From: Bacteroidaceae bacterium
GTDB taxonomy: Bacteria > Bacteroidota > Bacteroidia > Bacteroidales > Bacteroidaceae
Reading direction: 5' to 3'
DNA length: 37,569 nt
Assembly (NCBI GenBank): GCA_021443415.1
Contig: JABUTZ010000003.1
Span: 1-37,569 of the forward strand
Below, in pieces: positions 9,042 to 19,180 of this stretch. The notes below the pieces were generated by a model. It saw only the letters and a list, made by a program, of their open reading frames with translations. It ran no database searches and was not told the DNA's origin. The translations under genes were made by a program, and so were the position numbers. How positions within the stretch are numbered: the stretch's first letter is position 1; each line of letters starts with the position of its first letter.

Positions 9042-9872
9042 TTATTCTATATTCTTTTTCTCTCTTTCCTCCATCTTCCGCTTTACAAATCCTATCTTCA
9101 GGTTGGCTTCCTCCATGTTCTTTTTAATCTCGGAGATAGACGAGAGCAGTTGTGCCAGTTCATAGACATCGGCAAGGGCTTGGCGGTCTGTGGGAGACAT
9201 GGCGGTGGAATAGGGACGTTCTCCTTGATATTGTATTTTTATGTTTTTGTCCTTATTTAAGTAAAGAAATCCCATGACGTTGCCGTCCTCTCCCATTTTA
9301 TAATCTGCTTTTTCAATCGTTTCGCCGAGGTCGGTGGTTTCGTAGCTGTCTTTGGAGGCAGGTGTTTCGGCGAAGCTTCCGTCGGGAGCAATTACCTTGA
9401 CTGCAATGTGGTGGATGTTGCGGAAGCCGCAATAGATGGAGGTCATACTCATTATGCCGTTTTCGTCTACCTGAAAGCGGAGGAACGAACGGTGCAGGTT
9501 CTTTTCTATGATTTGCGATGGATGCAGGTAGTGCCCGATGTTCTGATATTCGGCATCTTTTTCAAAAACATATTTGCTTTTGATGGCATCGAATACTTGT
9601 TGTTTGGTTTGAAGCATGCTGTCAAGGTAGACCAGACTTCTTTCTTGTTCTTTCAGTTCGATTTCCTGCATCAGCCCGATGCCGGCACGGCGCACATCGA
9701 AAGCTTTGGGATAGAGTGTTTTGATACTGTCAATGAGAATTTTCGCTTCATTGTAGCTGCCTTGCTCGAAAGCATGGCGGGCGGCTTGCAGTTTTTCTTC
9801 GGCTTTTTTCTCGGTGTCGTTGCAGGAGAAGAGTGTGCAGCATAGGCACATCATTAGCAATCCTTTCTTCAT
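9042..9872 (-). CDS. Hypothetical lipoprotein with N-terminal helical/TPR-like segment
   Basis: Start placed at MKKGLLMMCLCCTLFSC (lipobox); the longer ORF start at 10283 overlaps cca. Confidence 0.75.
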   Translation of the reverse strand: MKKGLLMMCLCCTLFSCNDTEKKAEEKLQAARHAFEQGSYNEAKILIDSIKTLYPKAFDVRRAGIGLMQEIELKEQERSLVYLDSMLQTKQQVFDAIKSKYVFEKDAEYQNIGHYLHPSQIIEKNLHRSFLRFQVDENGIMSMTSIYCGFRNIHHIAVKVIAPDGSFAETPASKDSYETTDLGETIEKADYKMGEDGNVMGFLYLNKDKNIKIQYQGERPYSTAMSPTDRQALADVYELAQLLSSISEIKKNMEEANLKIGFVKRKMEEREKKNIE

Positions 9873-9899
9873 AATTGTAGTTCTTGGAGTTAGCGGGGA

Positions 9900-9907
9900 C
9901 AAAGATA
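9900..9907 (-). promoter_or_regulatory. -7 box TATCTTTG for the lipoprotein gene
   Basis: CAAAGATA on the + strand, 27 bp upstream of the 9872 start. Confidence 0.55.
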
Positions 9908-9932
9908 GTGTAAAATTTAGAAATAATATCCG

Positions 9933-9940
9933 TATCTTTG
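9933..9940 (+). promoter_or_regulatory. -7 box TATCTTTG for cca
   Basis: TATCTTTG 25 bp upstream of the 9966 ATG; divergent to the 9900-9907 box. Confidence 0.6.
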
Positions 9941-9965
9941 TGCCTTCAAACTGATTTATTGACAA

Positions 9966-11396
9966 ATGATAGAGTTGACGGCAGAAGAACTGAAAGCGCG
10001 TTTCAGTGATGATATATTCAAGCAGATTTCCGAAACTGCTGATGAGTTGGGAGTAGAATGCTATGTGGTGGGCGGATATGTGCGAGACATATTCTTGCAA
10101 CGTCCCTCCAAAGATATCGATGTAGTGGTGGTGGGTAGCGGCATTGCAATGGCCGAAGCGTTGGGAAAGCGCTTGGGACACGGCGCGCATGTTTCTGTCT
10201 TCAAGAACTTCGGTACGGCGCAGGTGAAACATCGTGGCGTGGAGGTGGAATTCGTGGGAGCACGAAAAGAGTCTTATACGCACGATTCACGTAAGCCGAT
10301 TGTGGAAGACGGTACGTTGGAAGATGACCAAAACCGCCGCGACTTTACCATCAATGCGTTGGCCGTATGCCTGAACCGTGCACGCTACGGAGAGCTGGTA
10401 GACCCTTTCGGCGGTATGGAAGACATGCGGGAGAGAACCATACGCACGCCGCTCGACCCCGACATAACTTTCAGCGACGACCCTTTGCGCATGATGCGCT
10501 GCATCCGCTTTGCTACCCAGCTGAACTTTTATATAGACGACGATACGTTCGATTCGTTATGCCGCAACCGTGATCGTATCTCCATCATCTCCAAAGAGCG
10601 CATTGCCGATGAATTGAATAAAATCATCCTTTCTCCCATACCCTCCAAAGGATTTATCGACTTGGACCGTTGCGGTTTGCTTCAGCTCATCTTCCCCGAA
10701 TTCGTGGCTTTGCAAGGTGTGGAAACCCGTAACGGACGGGCACACAAGGATAATTTCTACCATACGCTCGAAGTGCTCGACAATATCAGCAAGCAGACCG
10801 ACGACCTTTGGTTGCGCTGGGCGGCAATCCTGCACGACATAGCCAAACCCGTTACCAAGCGTTGGGAACCCCGCGCCGGCTGGACTTTCCATAATCATAA
10901 CTTCATCGGCGAGAAGATGATACCCGAAATCTTCCGCAAGATGAAGTTACCTATGAACGAGAAAATGAAATTCGTTCAGAAGATGGTGAGTCTGCACATG
11001 CGTCCCATCGTGATTGCCGACGATGTAGTGACCGATTCGGCCGTGCGTCGTCTTCTGTTTGAGGCCGGAGATGATATAGACAGCCTGATGACTTTGTGCG
11101 AGGCCGACATCACGTCCAAAAACATGGAGCGCAAGAAGCGTTTTCTGAATAATTTCCAACTGGTGCGCCAAAAGCTGAAAGACTTGGAGGAACGCGACCG
11201 TATTCGCAATTTCCAGCCTCCGGTGAGCGGGGAAGAAATCATGAAAACTTTCGGACTTTCTCCTTGCCGTCAGGTAGGAGCGTTGAAGAGCGCCATCAAA
11301 GATGCCATTCTGGACGGTGTTATCCCCAATGAATACGAAGCCGCCCGTGCATTCATGTTGCAACGGGCGGAAAAAATAGGGCTGAAAGAGGTTTAG
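9966..11396 (+). CDS. cca: CCA tRNA nucleotidyltransferase / HD domain protein
   Basis: YVVGGYVRDIFLQRPSKDIDVVVVG and RRDFTINALAV (class II poly(A) polymerase/CCA head); HD motif ILHDIAKP. Confidence 0.95.
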   Translation: MIELTAEELKARFSDDIFKQISETADELGVECYVVGGYVRDIFLQRPSKDIDVVVVGSGIAMAEALGKRLGHGAHVSVFKNFGTAQVKHRGVEVEFVGARKESYTHDSRKPIVEDGTLEDDQNRRDFTINALAVCLNRARYGELVDPFGGMEDMRERTIRTPLDPDITFSDDPLRMMRCIRFATQLNFYIDDDTFDSLCRNRDRISIISKERIADELNKIILSPIPSKGFIDLDRCGLLQLIFPEFVALQGVETRNGRAHKDNFYHTLEVLDNISKQTDDLWLRWAAILHDIAKPVTKRWEPRAGWTFHNHNFIGEKMIPEIFRKMKLPMNEKMKFVQKMVSLHMRPIVIADDVVTDSAVRRLLFEAGDDIDSLMTLCEADITSKNMERKKRFLNNFQLVRQKLKDLEERDRIRNFQPPVSGEEIMKTFGLSPCRQVGALKSAIKDAILDGVIPNEYEAARAFMLQRAEKIGLKEV

Positions 11397-11404
11397 AACT
11401 TGTC

Positions 11405-13651
11405 TTATTCGTCTTCAGCCTGAAATTTGCGGCTTACTTTCATCAGGTTGATGGTGTAGGTCACTACGTTTTGGGCTTCTTGCAGCATGGTCAGATAAAC
11501 CATACTTACTTTGATGCTGCTGCTTTGGCTCTGGATGCGTTGCAATTCTTCGCGTTTCAGTTGCGCGAGTTGGCCATTCAGGTCATTGCCTTTGCGTATC
11601 TCTGATTCAAAACCATTATAGTTGTTGGTCTCCAGCTTGTGCCGGCAAGTTTGCAGCAAGGAAGTGATGTTTTCCGTGACGTCGGCAAACTCTCCCTTTT
11701 GTATGGCGTCGAGCGGCTTGAAGTTGTTGTCTATATGTTCCAGACACGGTTCGCAGAGGCGTCCCACGCTGAATACCAATTCGCTGGCAAAGTCGTTGCC
11801 TTGATAGTAGTAAAGACCTTTCTCCAATACGGTATTGTTGTCGAGGCGGCACATGGCGAGTGTTCCTGTGCGCTTCATCTGTTTGATGAGCTGCTTTTCG
11901 AACTTCACCGCTCCCATGGCACGGCGCAGTCCGCGCAGGTTTTCGTGCAGGAAGGAAGTGACGGAACGTTCGAAGTTCTCTTCGGTGAAAGCCATGATTT
12001 TGCTTAGTTCTTCGCGGGTATGATGGCGCAGCAGCTCAAGAATCTCACTGTTATCGTTGCTTTTCATCAGCTGTTTCAGCGTTTCGTTGCCTTGTTCTTT
12101 TGCCTTGCGCTTTTTGTACATCATTTGGCTGCGGATCAGTGAGAATACGGCCAATGCGATAAGGGCTACGATGGCTATTGTACCTCCGAAACTGATAATC
12201 AGCGCCACAAAGAAACAGATGGTGAAAGCTGCACCGGCAGTGATGAACCAGCCTCCCACCACGCTCAGCACACCGGTGATGCGGAATACAGCAGAGTCGC
12301 GTCCCCAAGCACGGTCGGAGAGCGAGGTGGCCATAGCCACCATGAATGTCACGTAGGTAGTGGAAAGGGGAAGTTTCAGCGAGGTGCCCAATGCAATGAG
12401 CAGACTGGCCAATACCAGATTGACGGATGCGCGTACCATGTCGAAGGCGGCACCGTCGGCTATAATGGCTTCGTCTTTGCGGAAGCGGGTTTCTATCCAC
12501 TGCTTGCTGCTTTCGGGTATGATCTTTGAGACGCTATTGCTTAGGTTCATGCTGAAGCGTACCAACGTACGAGCCATCGGGGTGCTTCCAAAGCTTTCTT
12601 CGCCTTCGTCTTGGCGAGCCAAATCTACCGAGGTTTTGATGACGTTGTGTGCTTTCTTCGAAGTGTAGAGGGCGTAGACCATGATGATACCTGCACCGAA
12701 GAGGAAGTACCAAGGGGTGGAGGCCGATCCTTGTAACGAGACCATCAGGAAACCATCCGGACCAACCTCGGTGCCATTGGCGATGTAGTCTGTGAAGGCA
12801 GAATAGCCGGCCAGAGGTACGCCGATGAAGTTCACAAGGTCATTGCCGGCAAAGGCAAGGGCTAAGGCGAATGTGCCCAGCAACACGATGATGCGGAAGA
12901 TGTTTACCTTGAACCAGTGTAATATCTGCATCAGAACGGTGAAAGATGCGAAGATGAGGCCAAGTAGCCACAGGGTGTTCTCCTGAAGCCAATGCTTGTT
13001 TTCGGGGGTCATGAACGAACTGTCTTTCAGCCCCTTGAACAACATGAAGTAGACGATGCTGGTGGCGGCGATGCCCCCGAAGAGGGCAATGCTGTATTTC
13101 ATGTGTTCCTTGTAGTTGAAGGTGAACACGATACGTGCAAGCCATTGCACAACCATACCGAAGAAGAAGGCTATCGCCACGGACATAAAGATGGCCATGA
13201 TGACGGACAGTGCCTTGTCGGTATTGATGAGGTCGCCCAATCCCAATGTGTTATCTCCATACACCTTGATGAGTGCCAAGGCAAACGTACCGCCCAACAG
13301 TTCGAATACCATGGATACGGTGGTCGAGGTGGGTAGCCCCATCGTGTTGAATACGTCCAACAGTACGACATCCGTCAGCATCACGGCTAATAGGATGCAC
13401 ATGATTTCGGCGAAGTAGAAGTGTTGCGGCTGATAAATGCCGTGTCGTGCAATGTCCATCATGCCGTTGCTGAGCGCGGCGCCGATGAAGACACCTATGG
13501 CGGCGATGAACAGTACCGTCTTGAACGAAGCCGCCTTTGCCCCGACGGCCGACTGAAGAAAGTTTACCGCATCGTTGCTGACGCCGACTATAAGGTCGAA
13601 TATTGCGAGTACGAACAGAAAGATGACGATGCCTAAGTAGATTGTTTCCAT
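11405..13651 (-). CDS. PiT-family inorganic phosphate transporter with C-terminal PhoU-like domain
   Basis: 748 aa; duplicated PiT signatures (GVSNDAVNFLQSAVGAKAA; GLPTSTTVSMV; KLPLSTTYVTFMVAM) plus a helical C-terminal extension. Confidence 0.93.
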   Translation of the reverse strand: METIYLGIVIFLFVLAIFDLIVGVSNDAVNFLQSAVGAKAASFKTVLFIAAIGVFIGAALSNGMMDIARHGIYQPQHFYFAEIMCILLAVMLTDVVLLDVFNTMGLPTSTTVSMVFELLGGTFALALIKVYGDNTLGLGDLINTDKALSVIMAIFMSVAIAFFFGMVVQWLARIVFTFNYKEHMKYSIALFGGIAATSIVYFMLFKGLKDSSFMTPENKHWLQENTLWLLGLIFASFTVLMQILHWFKVNIFRIIVLLGTFALALAFAGNDLVNFIGVPLAGYSAFTDYIANGTEVGPDGFLMVSLQGSASTPWYFLFGAGIIMVYALYTSKKAHNVIKTSVDLARQDEGEESFGSTPMARTLVRFSMNLSNSVSKIIPESSKQWIETRFRKDEAIIADGAAFDMVRASVNLVLASLLIALGTSLKLPLSTTYVTFMVAMATSLSDRAWGRDSAVFRITGVLSVVGGWFITAGAAFTICFFVALIISFGGTIAIVALIALAVFSLIRSQMMYKKRKAKEQGNETLKQLMKSNDNSEILELLRHHTREELSKIMAFTEENFERSVTSFLHENLRGLRRAMGAVKFEKQLIKQMKRTGTLAMCRLDNNTVLEKGLYYYQGNDFASELVFSVGRLCEPCLEHIDNNFKPLDAIQKGEFADVTENITSLLQTCRHKLETNNYNGFESEIRKGNDLNGQLAQLKREELQRIQSQSSSIKVSMVYLTMLQEAQNVVTYTINLMKVSRKFQAEDE

Positions 13652-13863
13652 AAATACGTTTTTGATTTCCGGTGCAAAGGAACGTAAAGCGTATTGCAGT
13701 ACAATGTCATGTATATTACAAAAAGGTTACAAAAAGGTTCTTCGGCGAGGGAGAGGGAAGCCTCTCTCACAAAAAATGGGAGACTACATCCTATCGGACT
13801 CATACGTTTTTAATATGCTGATTTACAGCAATCAGTCAAAAGTAGGAAGAACCTTTTACGTCA

Positions 13864-13877
13864 ACCGGCTAGCCGGT
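13864..13877. repeat. 14-bp perfect palindrome ACCGGCTAGCCGGT at the edge of a tandem array
   Basis: Exact self-complementarity. Confidence 0.8.
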
Positions 13878-13878
13878 G

Positions 13879-13990
13879 TTTGACAGACACAAGTCTTTGA
13901 GATGACAGACATAAGTGTTCAAGCCGTCAGACACAAGTCTCTGTCACGTCAAATGCAAGTCTTTGACGTGTCAAACACAAGTGTCTGGCA
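13879..13990. repeat. 22-bp tandem array, 5 degenerate units around [ACACAAGTCT], with internal dyads
   Basis: Core starts at 13887, 13909, 13931, 13953 and 13975, all exactly 22 bp apart (ACACAAGTCT, ACATAAGTGT, ACACAAGTCT, ATGCAAGTCT, ACACAAGTGT). Confidence 0.9.
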
Positions 13991-14134
13991 AAGCGGGTAT
14001 AATCGTTTGATTACCAGAATAGTTCAATCAGAGGGCGGAAGACGTAGGCGAGAGTGCCGTACTTCTTGTCCCGAACTCGTACATCGTTCCTCGGTGTCGG
14101 AGAAAAAGCCCGTTTTCAAGGGGGATAAGGAGGC

Positions 14135-14155
14135 ATCCGGCATTGAATGCCGGAT
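14135..14155. terminator. Hairpin ATCCGGCAT-TGA-ATGCCGGAT just downstream of ppk; possible terminator or RNA 3' end
   Basis: 9-bp perfect stem with 3-nt loop; no strong U-tract. Confidence 0.4.
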
Positions 14156-14167
14156 GGATGAAGAACC

Positions 14168-16237
14168 TTAACGATTGTTGCGCTGTTTCAGGTATTCGTA
14201 GAAAGTGTATTGCGAGCGCACCCGCTCCTTTTGCGGATGGGCAGATTTCCAGCAGTTGCGCAAATGGTCGTCTACGAAGCAGGCTTTCCGTTTGTCGGAC
14301 AGCTGGATGGAGAGCATGTCCGTCAGTTCCCTTTTCAAGTCCGGGTCCAGAATGGGAGTGACGGCCTCGATGCGGCGATAAAGGTTGCGGCGCATCCAGT
14401 CCGGCGAGCCGAGGAAGAGCTTCGGATTGCCGCCGTTGCCGAAATACCACACGCGCGCATGCTCCAAGAAAGTGTCTACGATACGTGTGATGCGGATATT
14501 ACGGCTATATGCTTGTCCGGGGATGAGGCAACAAATGCCGCGCACGATGAGGTCTATCTCCACACCGGCTTCAGAAGCCTCGTAGAGCCGGTCTATCATA
14601 GTGGGATCTTGCAGCGCATTCATCTTGAGGATGATTCTGCCTCGTTTTCCGTTTTTTGCCAACTCTATTTCGCGATCAATGAGGCGGTTCAGTTCCGGTA
14701 TCAGGTTGAAGCGTGCCACAAGCAACTGGTGGAATACCGTCTTCTCTTTGCTTTGCAGGGTGCGGAAAAGATTGTGAAGGTCGTTCACAATCACACGATT
14801 GCATGTGAACAGACCACTGTCGGCATAGAGGGTGGCGGTTTTCTCATTGAAGTTGCCCGTGCTGATGTAGGCGTAGCCGGGCAGCTTGTGTCCCTGCCTG
14901 TCGCGGCGCAGCACCAATGCCACTTTGGCGTGTACTTTCAGTTTGGGAATGCTGTATATGATGTTGATGCCGGCACTTTTCATCATTTCGGCCGTGGCAA
15001 GGTTGTTCTCTTCGTCGAAGCGCGCTTTCAGTTCAACGAACACCGTGACCTTTTTGCCGTTCTGGGCGGCGGCTATCAAGGTGTTGATGACGGTGGAGTT
15101 TTCTGCCACGCGATATTGGGTTGCCATGATTTCGCGCACGCTTGGGTCGTGCACGGCTTCGTATAAGAAATGTATGAAATGGTCGAAGGAATGGTAGGGG
15201 TAGTGTAGCAGCAAATCCTTCTTTTCCACATATCGGAAGATGGACTCGTGCTCGTCCAGGCAAGTCAGCTTCATGGGTTGAGGCTTCTTGACGGGGCGTA
15301 CCGATTGGTTGGGATTAGGCAGGTGGCGCAAGTCTTCCATATTGAGATGCTTGTCGCCGGGCACCAACTCGCGGCGGTCTATGCGGTAGGCATCTACCAG
15401 AAAGTTGAGGAAGTCCGCGGGCATGGCACGGTCGTAGACAAAGCGGCAGATGGCGCCTATTTTGCGCTTCTTTACCTTCGTCTTCACCTGCTCTATGATT
15501 TCCGAAGTGGTATTGACCGTTTCGTCTATCAGTATATCCGCATCCCGCGAAATCTTGATGCAATAGCTGCTCTCCACTTCATAGCCGGGGAAGATGGTGT
15601 CGATATTGGCCTTTATGATGTCTTCGATGAACATCAGGTAGTAATTTCTCCCCACTTTGGGCAGTTGGATGAAACGCGGCACTTTGCTGTACGGCAATTT
15701 CATGACGAAATATTGCGTATGGTCGGGCGAACCTGCCGGCAGGTTTTTGGAGTAAAGGCGCACAGCCAGATAGAGGCGGTTGTCGCGCAGGAAAGAGACG
15801 ACTTTGTCTTTACTTACCGGCACGGGTGACAGATAGGGGAATATCTCCTCATAGAAGAAGTTGCGTATGAACTCTTGGTGAAACGGTTCCACATTCCGGC
15901 TCTGATAGAAGATGATGTGGTGTTTCTTCAGGGCGGGCAGAATCTGCCGTTCGTAGATGCGGATGCGGTCTTCCAGTTGGCGGTTCACCTCATCATTGAT
16001 CTCTGCCACCAATTCGATGGCCGACTGCACCGACTCTTCGTCATTCTGCGTCACTCCGCTGGCTATGGCTTTGTGGTCGGCCACCCGTATTTTATAGAAT
16101 TCTTCCAGATTGGAGGAGTATATGGAAATAAAGTTGATGCGTTCATACAAAGGCAGTGTATCGTCTTCGGCCTCCAACAGCACGCGATAGTTGAAAGACA
16201 GCCAACTGATGTCACGCTTGAAGTATCTGTTCTCCAT
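14168..16237 (-). CDS. ppk1: Polyphosphate kinase 1
   Basis: Start placed at MENRYFKRDISWLSFNYRVL; PPK1 hallmarks (LLLHYPYHSFDHFIHFLYEAVHDPSVREIMATQYRV; KVHAKVALVLRR; YISTGNFNEKTA). Confidence 0.96.
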   Translation of the reverse strand: MENRYFKRDISWLSFNYRVLLEAEDDTLPLYERINFISIYSSNLEEFYKIRVADHKAIASGVTQNDEESVQSAIELVAEINDEVNRQLEDRIRIYERQILPALKKHHIIFYQSRNVEPFHQEFIRNFFYEEIFPYLSPVPVSKDKVVSFLRDNRLYLAVRLYSKNLPAGSPDHTQYFVMKLPYSKVPRFIQLPKVGRNYYLMFIEDIIKANIDTIFPGYEVESSYCIKISRDADILIDETVNTTSEIIEQVKTKVKKRKIGAICRFVYDRAMPADFLNFLVDAYRIDRRELVPGDKHLNMEDLRHLPNPNQSVRPVKKPQPMKLTCLDEHESIFRYVEKKDLLLHYPYHSFDHFIHFLYEAVHDPSVREIMATQYRVAENSTVINTLIAAAQNGKKVTVFVELKARFDEENNLATAEMMKSAGINIIYSIPKLKVHAKVALVLRRDRQGHKLPGYAYISTGNFNEKTATLYADSGLFTCNRVIVNDLHNLFRTLQSKEKTVFHQLLVARFNLIPELNRLIDREIELAKNGKRGRIILKMNALQDPTMIDRLYEASEAGVEIDLIVRGICCLIPGQAYSRNIRITRIVDTFLEHARVWYFGNGGNPKLFLGSPDWMRRNLYRRIEAVTPILDPDLKRELTDMLSIQLSDKRKACFVDDHLRNCWKSAHPQKERVRSQYTFYEYLKQRNNR

Positions 16238-16346
16238 AAGATTTCGGTTTAAGCAGGCAAGATTCAAAACGGGCACTGAAATAAATCGGGCTCTTGCTCT
16301 TATTTTGTCCAAATATAATTACCTTTGTTTAATAAACAAAAGAAAG

Positions 16347-16838
16347 ATGACAAAAATTGGTTTATTATCGGATACGCATGCCTATTGGGACGAGAAGTAT
16401 CTGCACTATTTCGAGCCGTGCGACGAGATATGGCATGCCGGAGACATCGGTTCGCTCGAAGTGGCGCAGAGGCTGGCCGCTTTCCGCCCGTTCCGTGCCG
16501 TGTATGGCAATATCGACGGGCAGGAAATCCGTCGGTTTTATCCGCAGACGTTGCGCTTCACGATAGACGGGGCGGAGGTGTTGATGAAGCACATCGGCGG
16601 TTATCCCGGCAACTACGACCCTTCCGTCAAAGGTTCTCTTTTGGTGCATCCGCCCAAACTTTTCATCAGCGGACATTCACATATCCTGAAGGTGAAGTAC
16701 GACAAAACATTGGACATGCTGCACATCAATCCCGGAGCGGCAGGCATCTCAGGCTTCCATAAAGTGCGCACGTTGGTGCGCTTCGTTGTGGACAAGGGCA
16801 CATTCAAAGACCTTGAGGTCATAGAGTTGGCAGGCTGA
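16347..16838 (+). CDS. YfcE/MJ0936-family metallophosphoesterase
   Basis: MTKIGLLSDTHAYWDE, DEIWHAGDIGS, VYGNIDGQEI, ISGHSH, INPGAAG; the internal start fits the metallophosphoesterase N-terminus. Confidence 0.92.
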   Translation: MTKIGLLSDTHAYWDEKYLHYFEPCDEIWHAGDIGSLEVAQRLAAFRPFRAVYGNIDGQEIRRFYPQTLRFTIDGAEVLMKHIGGYPGNYDPSVKGSLLVHPPKLFISGHSHILKVKYDKTLDMLHINPGAAGISGFHKVRTLVRFVVDKGTFKDLEVIELAG

Positions 16839-16917
16839 ACGGCTGTCCGGAATCATTCGTCGCTGTTTCTGCCGAAAAAATCAGCCTGCAATATTTTTTT
16901 ATACATCCGGTTTGCAT

Positions 16918-16925
16918 TATATTTG
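16918..16925 (+). promoter_or_regulatory. -7 box TATATTTG upstream of rfbA
   Basis: Matches TAnnTTTG; about 90 nt upstream of the ATG. Confidence 0.45.
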
Positions 16926-17014
16926 CAACCTGAATAGCAAGTAGAGCCGTGGGGCATCGTCCTCCTTCTTATTTTATTCTCCGTTTGATGTATCACCGAA
17001 AAAAGAACTGAAAT

Positions 17015-17887
17015 ATGAAAGGAATCATTCTTGCAGGTGGCAGCGCCACTCGTCTCTATCCCTTGTCAAAGGCTATCTCCAAGCAGATAATGCCCGTCTA
17101 CGACAAACCCATGATATACTATCCGCTCTCTACGTTGATGTTGGCGGGCATACGCGAAGTGCTGATTATTTCTACTCCGCGTGATTTACCCATGTTCCGT
17201 GAGTTGCTTGGAACCGGCGAAGAGCTGGGTATGTCTTTCTCTTATAAAATACAGGAAAAACCCAACGGGCTGGCACAGGCTTTCGTGCTGGGAGCAGAGT
17301 TCCTGAATGGCGGGCCGGGCTGCCTCATTCTGGGCGACAACATGTTCTACGGGCAAGGCTTCTCTGCCATGCTGAAGCGTGCCGCCTCCATTGATAAGGG
17401 GGCTTGTATCTTCGGCTATTATGTGAAAGACCCGCGTGCCTATGGCGTGGTGGAGTTCGATGACGAGGGGAAAGCCATTTCTTTAGAAGAAAAGCCGGCA
17501 CAGCCCAAAAGCAACTATGCCGTTCCGGGCCTTTATTTCTATGATTCTACCGTGACGGCCAAAGCGGCTTCCTTGAAACCTTCCGCCCGTGGAGAGTATG
17601 AGATAACCGACCTCAACCGTCTGTATTTAGACGAGGGCACGCTGAAGGTGGAGCTCTTCGGCCGTGGCTTTGCTTGGCTCGATACGGGCAACTGCGACAG
17701 CCTGCTCGAAGCAAGCAACTTTGTGGCTACCATACAGAATCGCCAAGGCTTCCGTGTGAGTTGCATCGAGGAAATCGCATGGCGCAAAGGCTGGATAGAC
17801 GTAGACCAACTGTATCGCCTCGGCGAACAGCTTGGAAAAACAGAGTATGGCAACTATCTGATGGAACTTGCCGACTCGCGGAGATAA
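17015..17887 (+). CDS. rfbA: Glucose-1-phosphate thymidylyltransferase
   Basis: [39 protein letters not shown]; typical 290 aa. Confidence 0.97.
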   Translation: MKGIILAGGSATRLYPLSKAISKQIMPVYDKPMIYYPLSTLMLAGIREVLIISTPRDLPMFRELLGTGEELGMSFSYKIQEKPNGLAQAFVLGAEFLNGGPGCLILGDNMFYGQGFSAMLKRAASIDKGACIFGYYVKDPRAYGVVEFDDEGKAISLEEKPAQPKSNYAVPGLYFYDSTVTAKAASLKPSARGEYEITDLNRLYLDEGTLKVELFGRGFAWLDTGNCDSLLEASNFVATIQNRQGFRVSCIEEIAWRKGWIDVDQLYRLGEQLGKTEYGNYLMELADSRR

Positions 17888-17951
17888 GAAACGGGAGGAT
17901 AGACCGAACTCTAAAGCTCATAATTTATAATTCAAAAAAACTCATAATTAC

Positions 17952-19091
17952 ATGAAGACGTATCTTGTGACCGGTGCGGCCGGTTTTATCGGAGCTAATT
18001 ATATCAAATATATACTGGCGAAACATGACGACATCAAGGTGGTGGTATTGGATGCCTTGACCTATGCCGGAAACTTGGGAACCATTGCCGACGACATTGA
18101 TGACGTGCGTTGTTTCTTCGCGAAGGGCGATATTTGCGACCGCGCATTGGTGGATGACTTGTTTGCCAAGTATAAATTCGACTATGTGGTGAACTTTGCC
18201 GCCGAGAGCCATGTGGATCGCAGCATCGAAAATCCGCAGCTTTTCCTGATGACGAATATTCTGGGCACGCAGAACTTGCTGGATGCTGCCCGCCGTGCCT
18301 GGGTGACGGGCAAGGACGAGACCGGCTATCCTACTTGGCGCAAAGGTGTGCGCTACCATCAGGTATCGACGGATGAGGTGTACGGCTCGTTGGGTGCCGA
18401 AGGGTACTTCACGGAGCAGACACCGCTATGTCCCCACAGTCCGTACAGCGCATCCAAGACGAGCGCCGATATGGTGGTGATGGCTTATCACGACACTTAC
18501 AAGATGCCGGTGACCATTACCCGCTGTTCCAACAACTACGGGCCCTATCACTTCCCGGAGAAGCTGATTCCGTTGATTATCAAGAACATCTTGGAAGGAA
18601 AGAATCTTCCCGTCTATGGTGATGGCAGCAACGTGCGCGACTGGTTGTATGTAGAAGACCATTGCAAGGCCATCGACCTTGTGGTACGCAAAGGCGTGGA
18701 TGGCGAAGTCTACAATGTGGGCGGCCATAACGAAAAGACCAACTTGGAGATTGTGAAACTGACCGTCTCTACCATTCGCCGCTTGATGGAAGAAGAGCCC
18801 AAGTATCGCGAAGTTTTGAAGAAGAAAGACAAAGATGCCGATGGGCGGATTGATATCAGTTGGATTAATGAAAACCTGATAACGTTTGTCAAAGACCGTT
18901 TGGGGCATGACCAGCGTTATGCCATCGACCCGACGAAGATTAGCAACGCTCTTGGCTGGTATCCCGAAACGAAGTTCGAAGCAGGCATTGTGAAGACCAT
19001 CAAGTGGTATCTGAACCATCAGGACTGGGTGGAGGAAGTGACCAGTGGCGACTATCAGAAGTATTACGAACGGATGTACGGAAAGAGGTAG
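17952..19091 (+). CDS. rfbB: dTDP-glucose 4,6-dehydratase
   Basis: TGAAGFIGANY, YHQVSTDEVYGSLG, SPYSASKTSADMVV; typical 379 aa. Confidence 0.97.
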   Translation: MKTYLVTGAAGFIGANYIKYILAKHDDIKVVVLDALTYAGNLGTIADDIDDVRCFFAKGDICDRALVDDLFAKYKFDYVVNFAAESHVDRSIENPQLFLMTNILGTQNLLDAARRAWVTGKDETGYPTWRKGVRYHQVSTDEVYGSLGAEGYFTEQTPLCPHSPYSASKTSADMVVMAYHDTYKMPVTITRCSNNYGPYHFPEKLIPLIIKNILEGKNLPVYGDGSNVRDWLYVEDHCKAIDLVVRKGVDGEVYNVGGHNEKTNLEIVKLTVSTIRRLMEEEPKYREVLKKKDKDADGRIDISWINENLITFVKDRLGHDQRYAIDPTKISNALGWYPETKFEAGIVKTIKWYLNHQDWVEEVTSGDYQKYYERMYGKR

Positions 19092-19124
19092 TATTCTTTC
19101 TTGGTCGGATTGAAAAAAAGAAGT

Positions 19125-19161
19125 GTGCCGATGTCTCTACGGAGACGCCGGCACTTTCTTT
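19125..19161 (+). terminator. Intrinsic terminator after rfbB
   Basis: GTGCCG-at-GTCTC / TACG / GAGAC-gc-CGGCAC followed by TTTCTTT. Confidence 0.7.
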
Positions 19162-19180
19162 GTGGAGACACTGTCTCTTT

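Noticed and set aside
13879-13990. CRISPR array
   Set aside because: Period of 22 bp is too short for repeat plus spacer, units are degenerate, and there are no cas genes.
14210-15166. 318-aa + strand ORF opposite ppk1
   Set aside because: Shadow ORF of high-GC codon pattern; ppk1 identity is unambiguous.
17015-19091. Complete dTDP-rhamnose operon
   Set aside because: Only rfbA and rfbB are present here; no rfbC or rfbD in this window.
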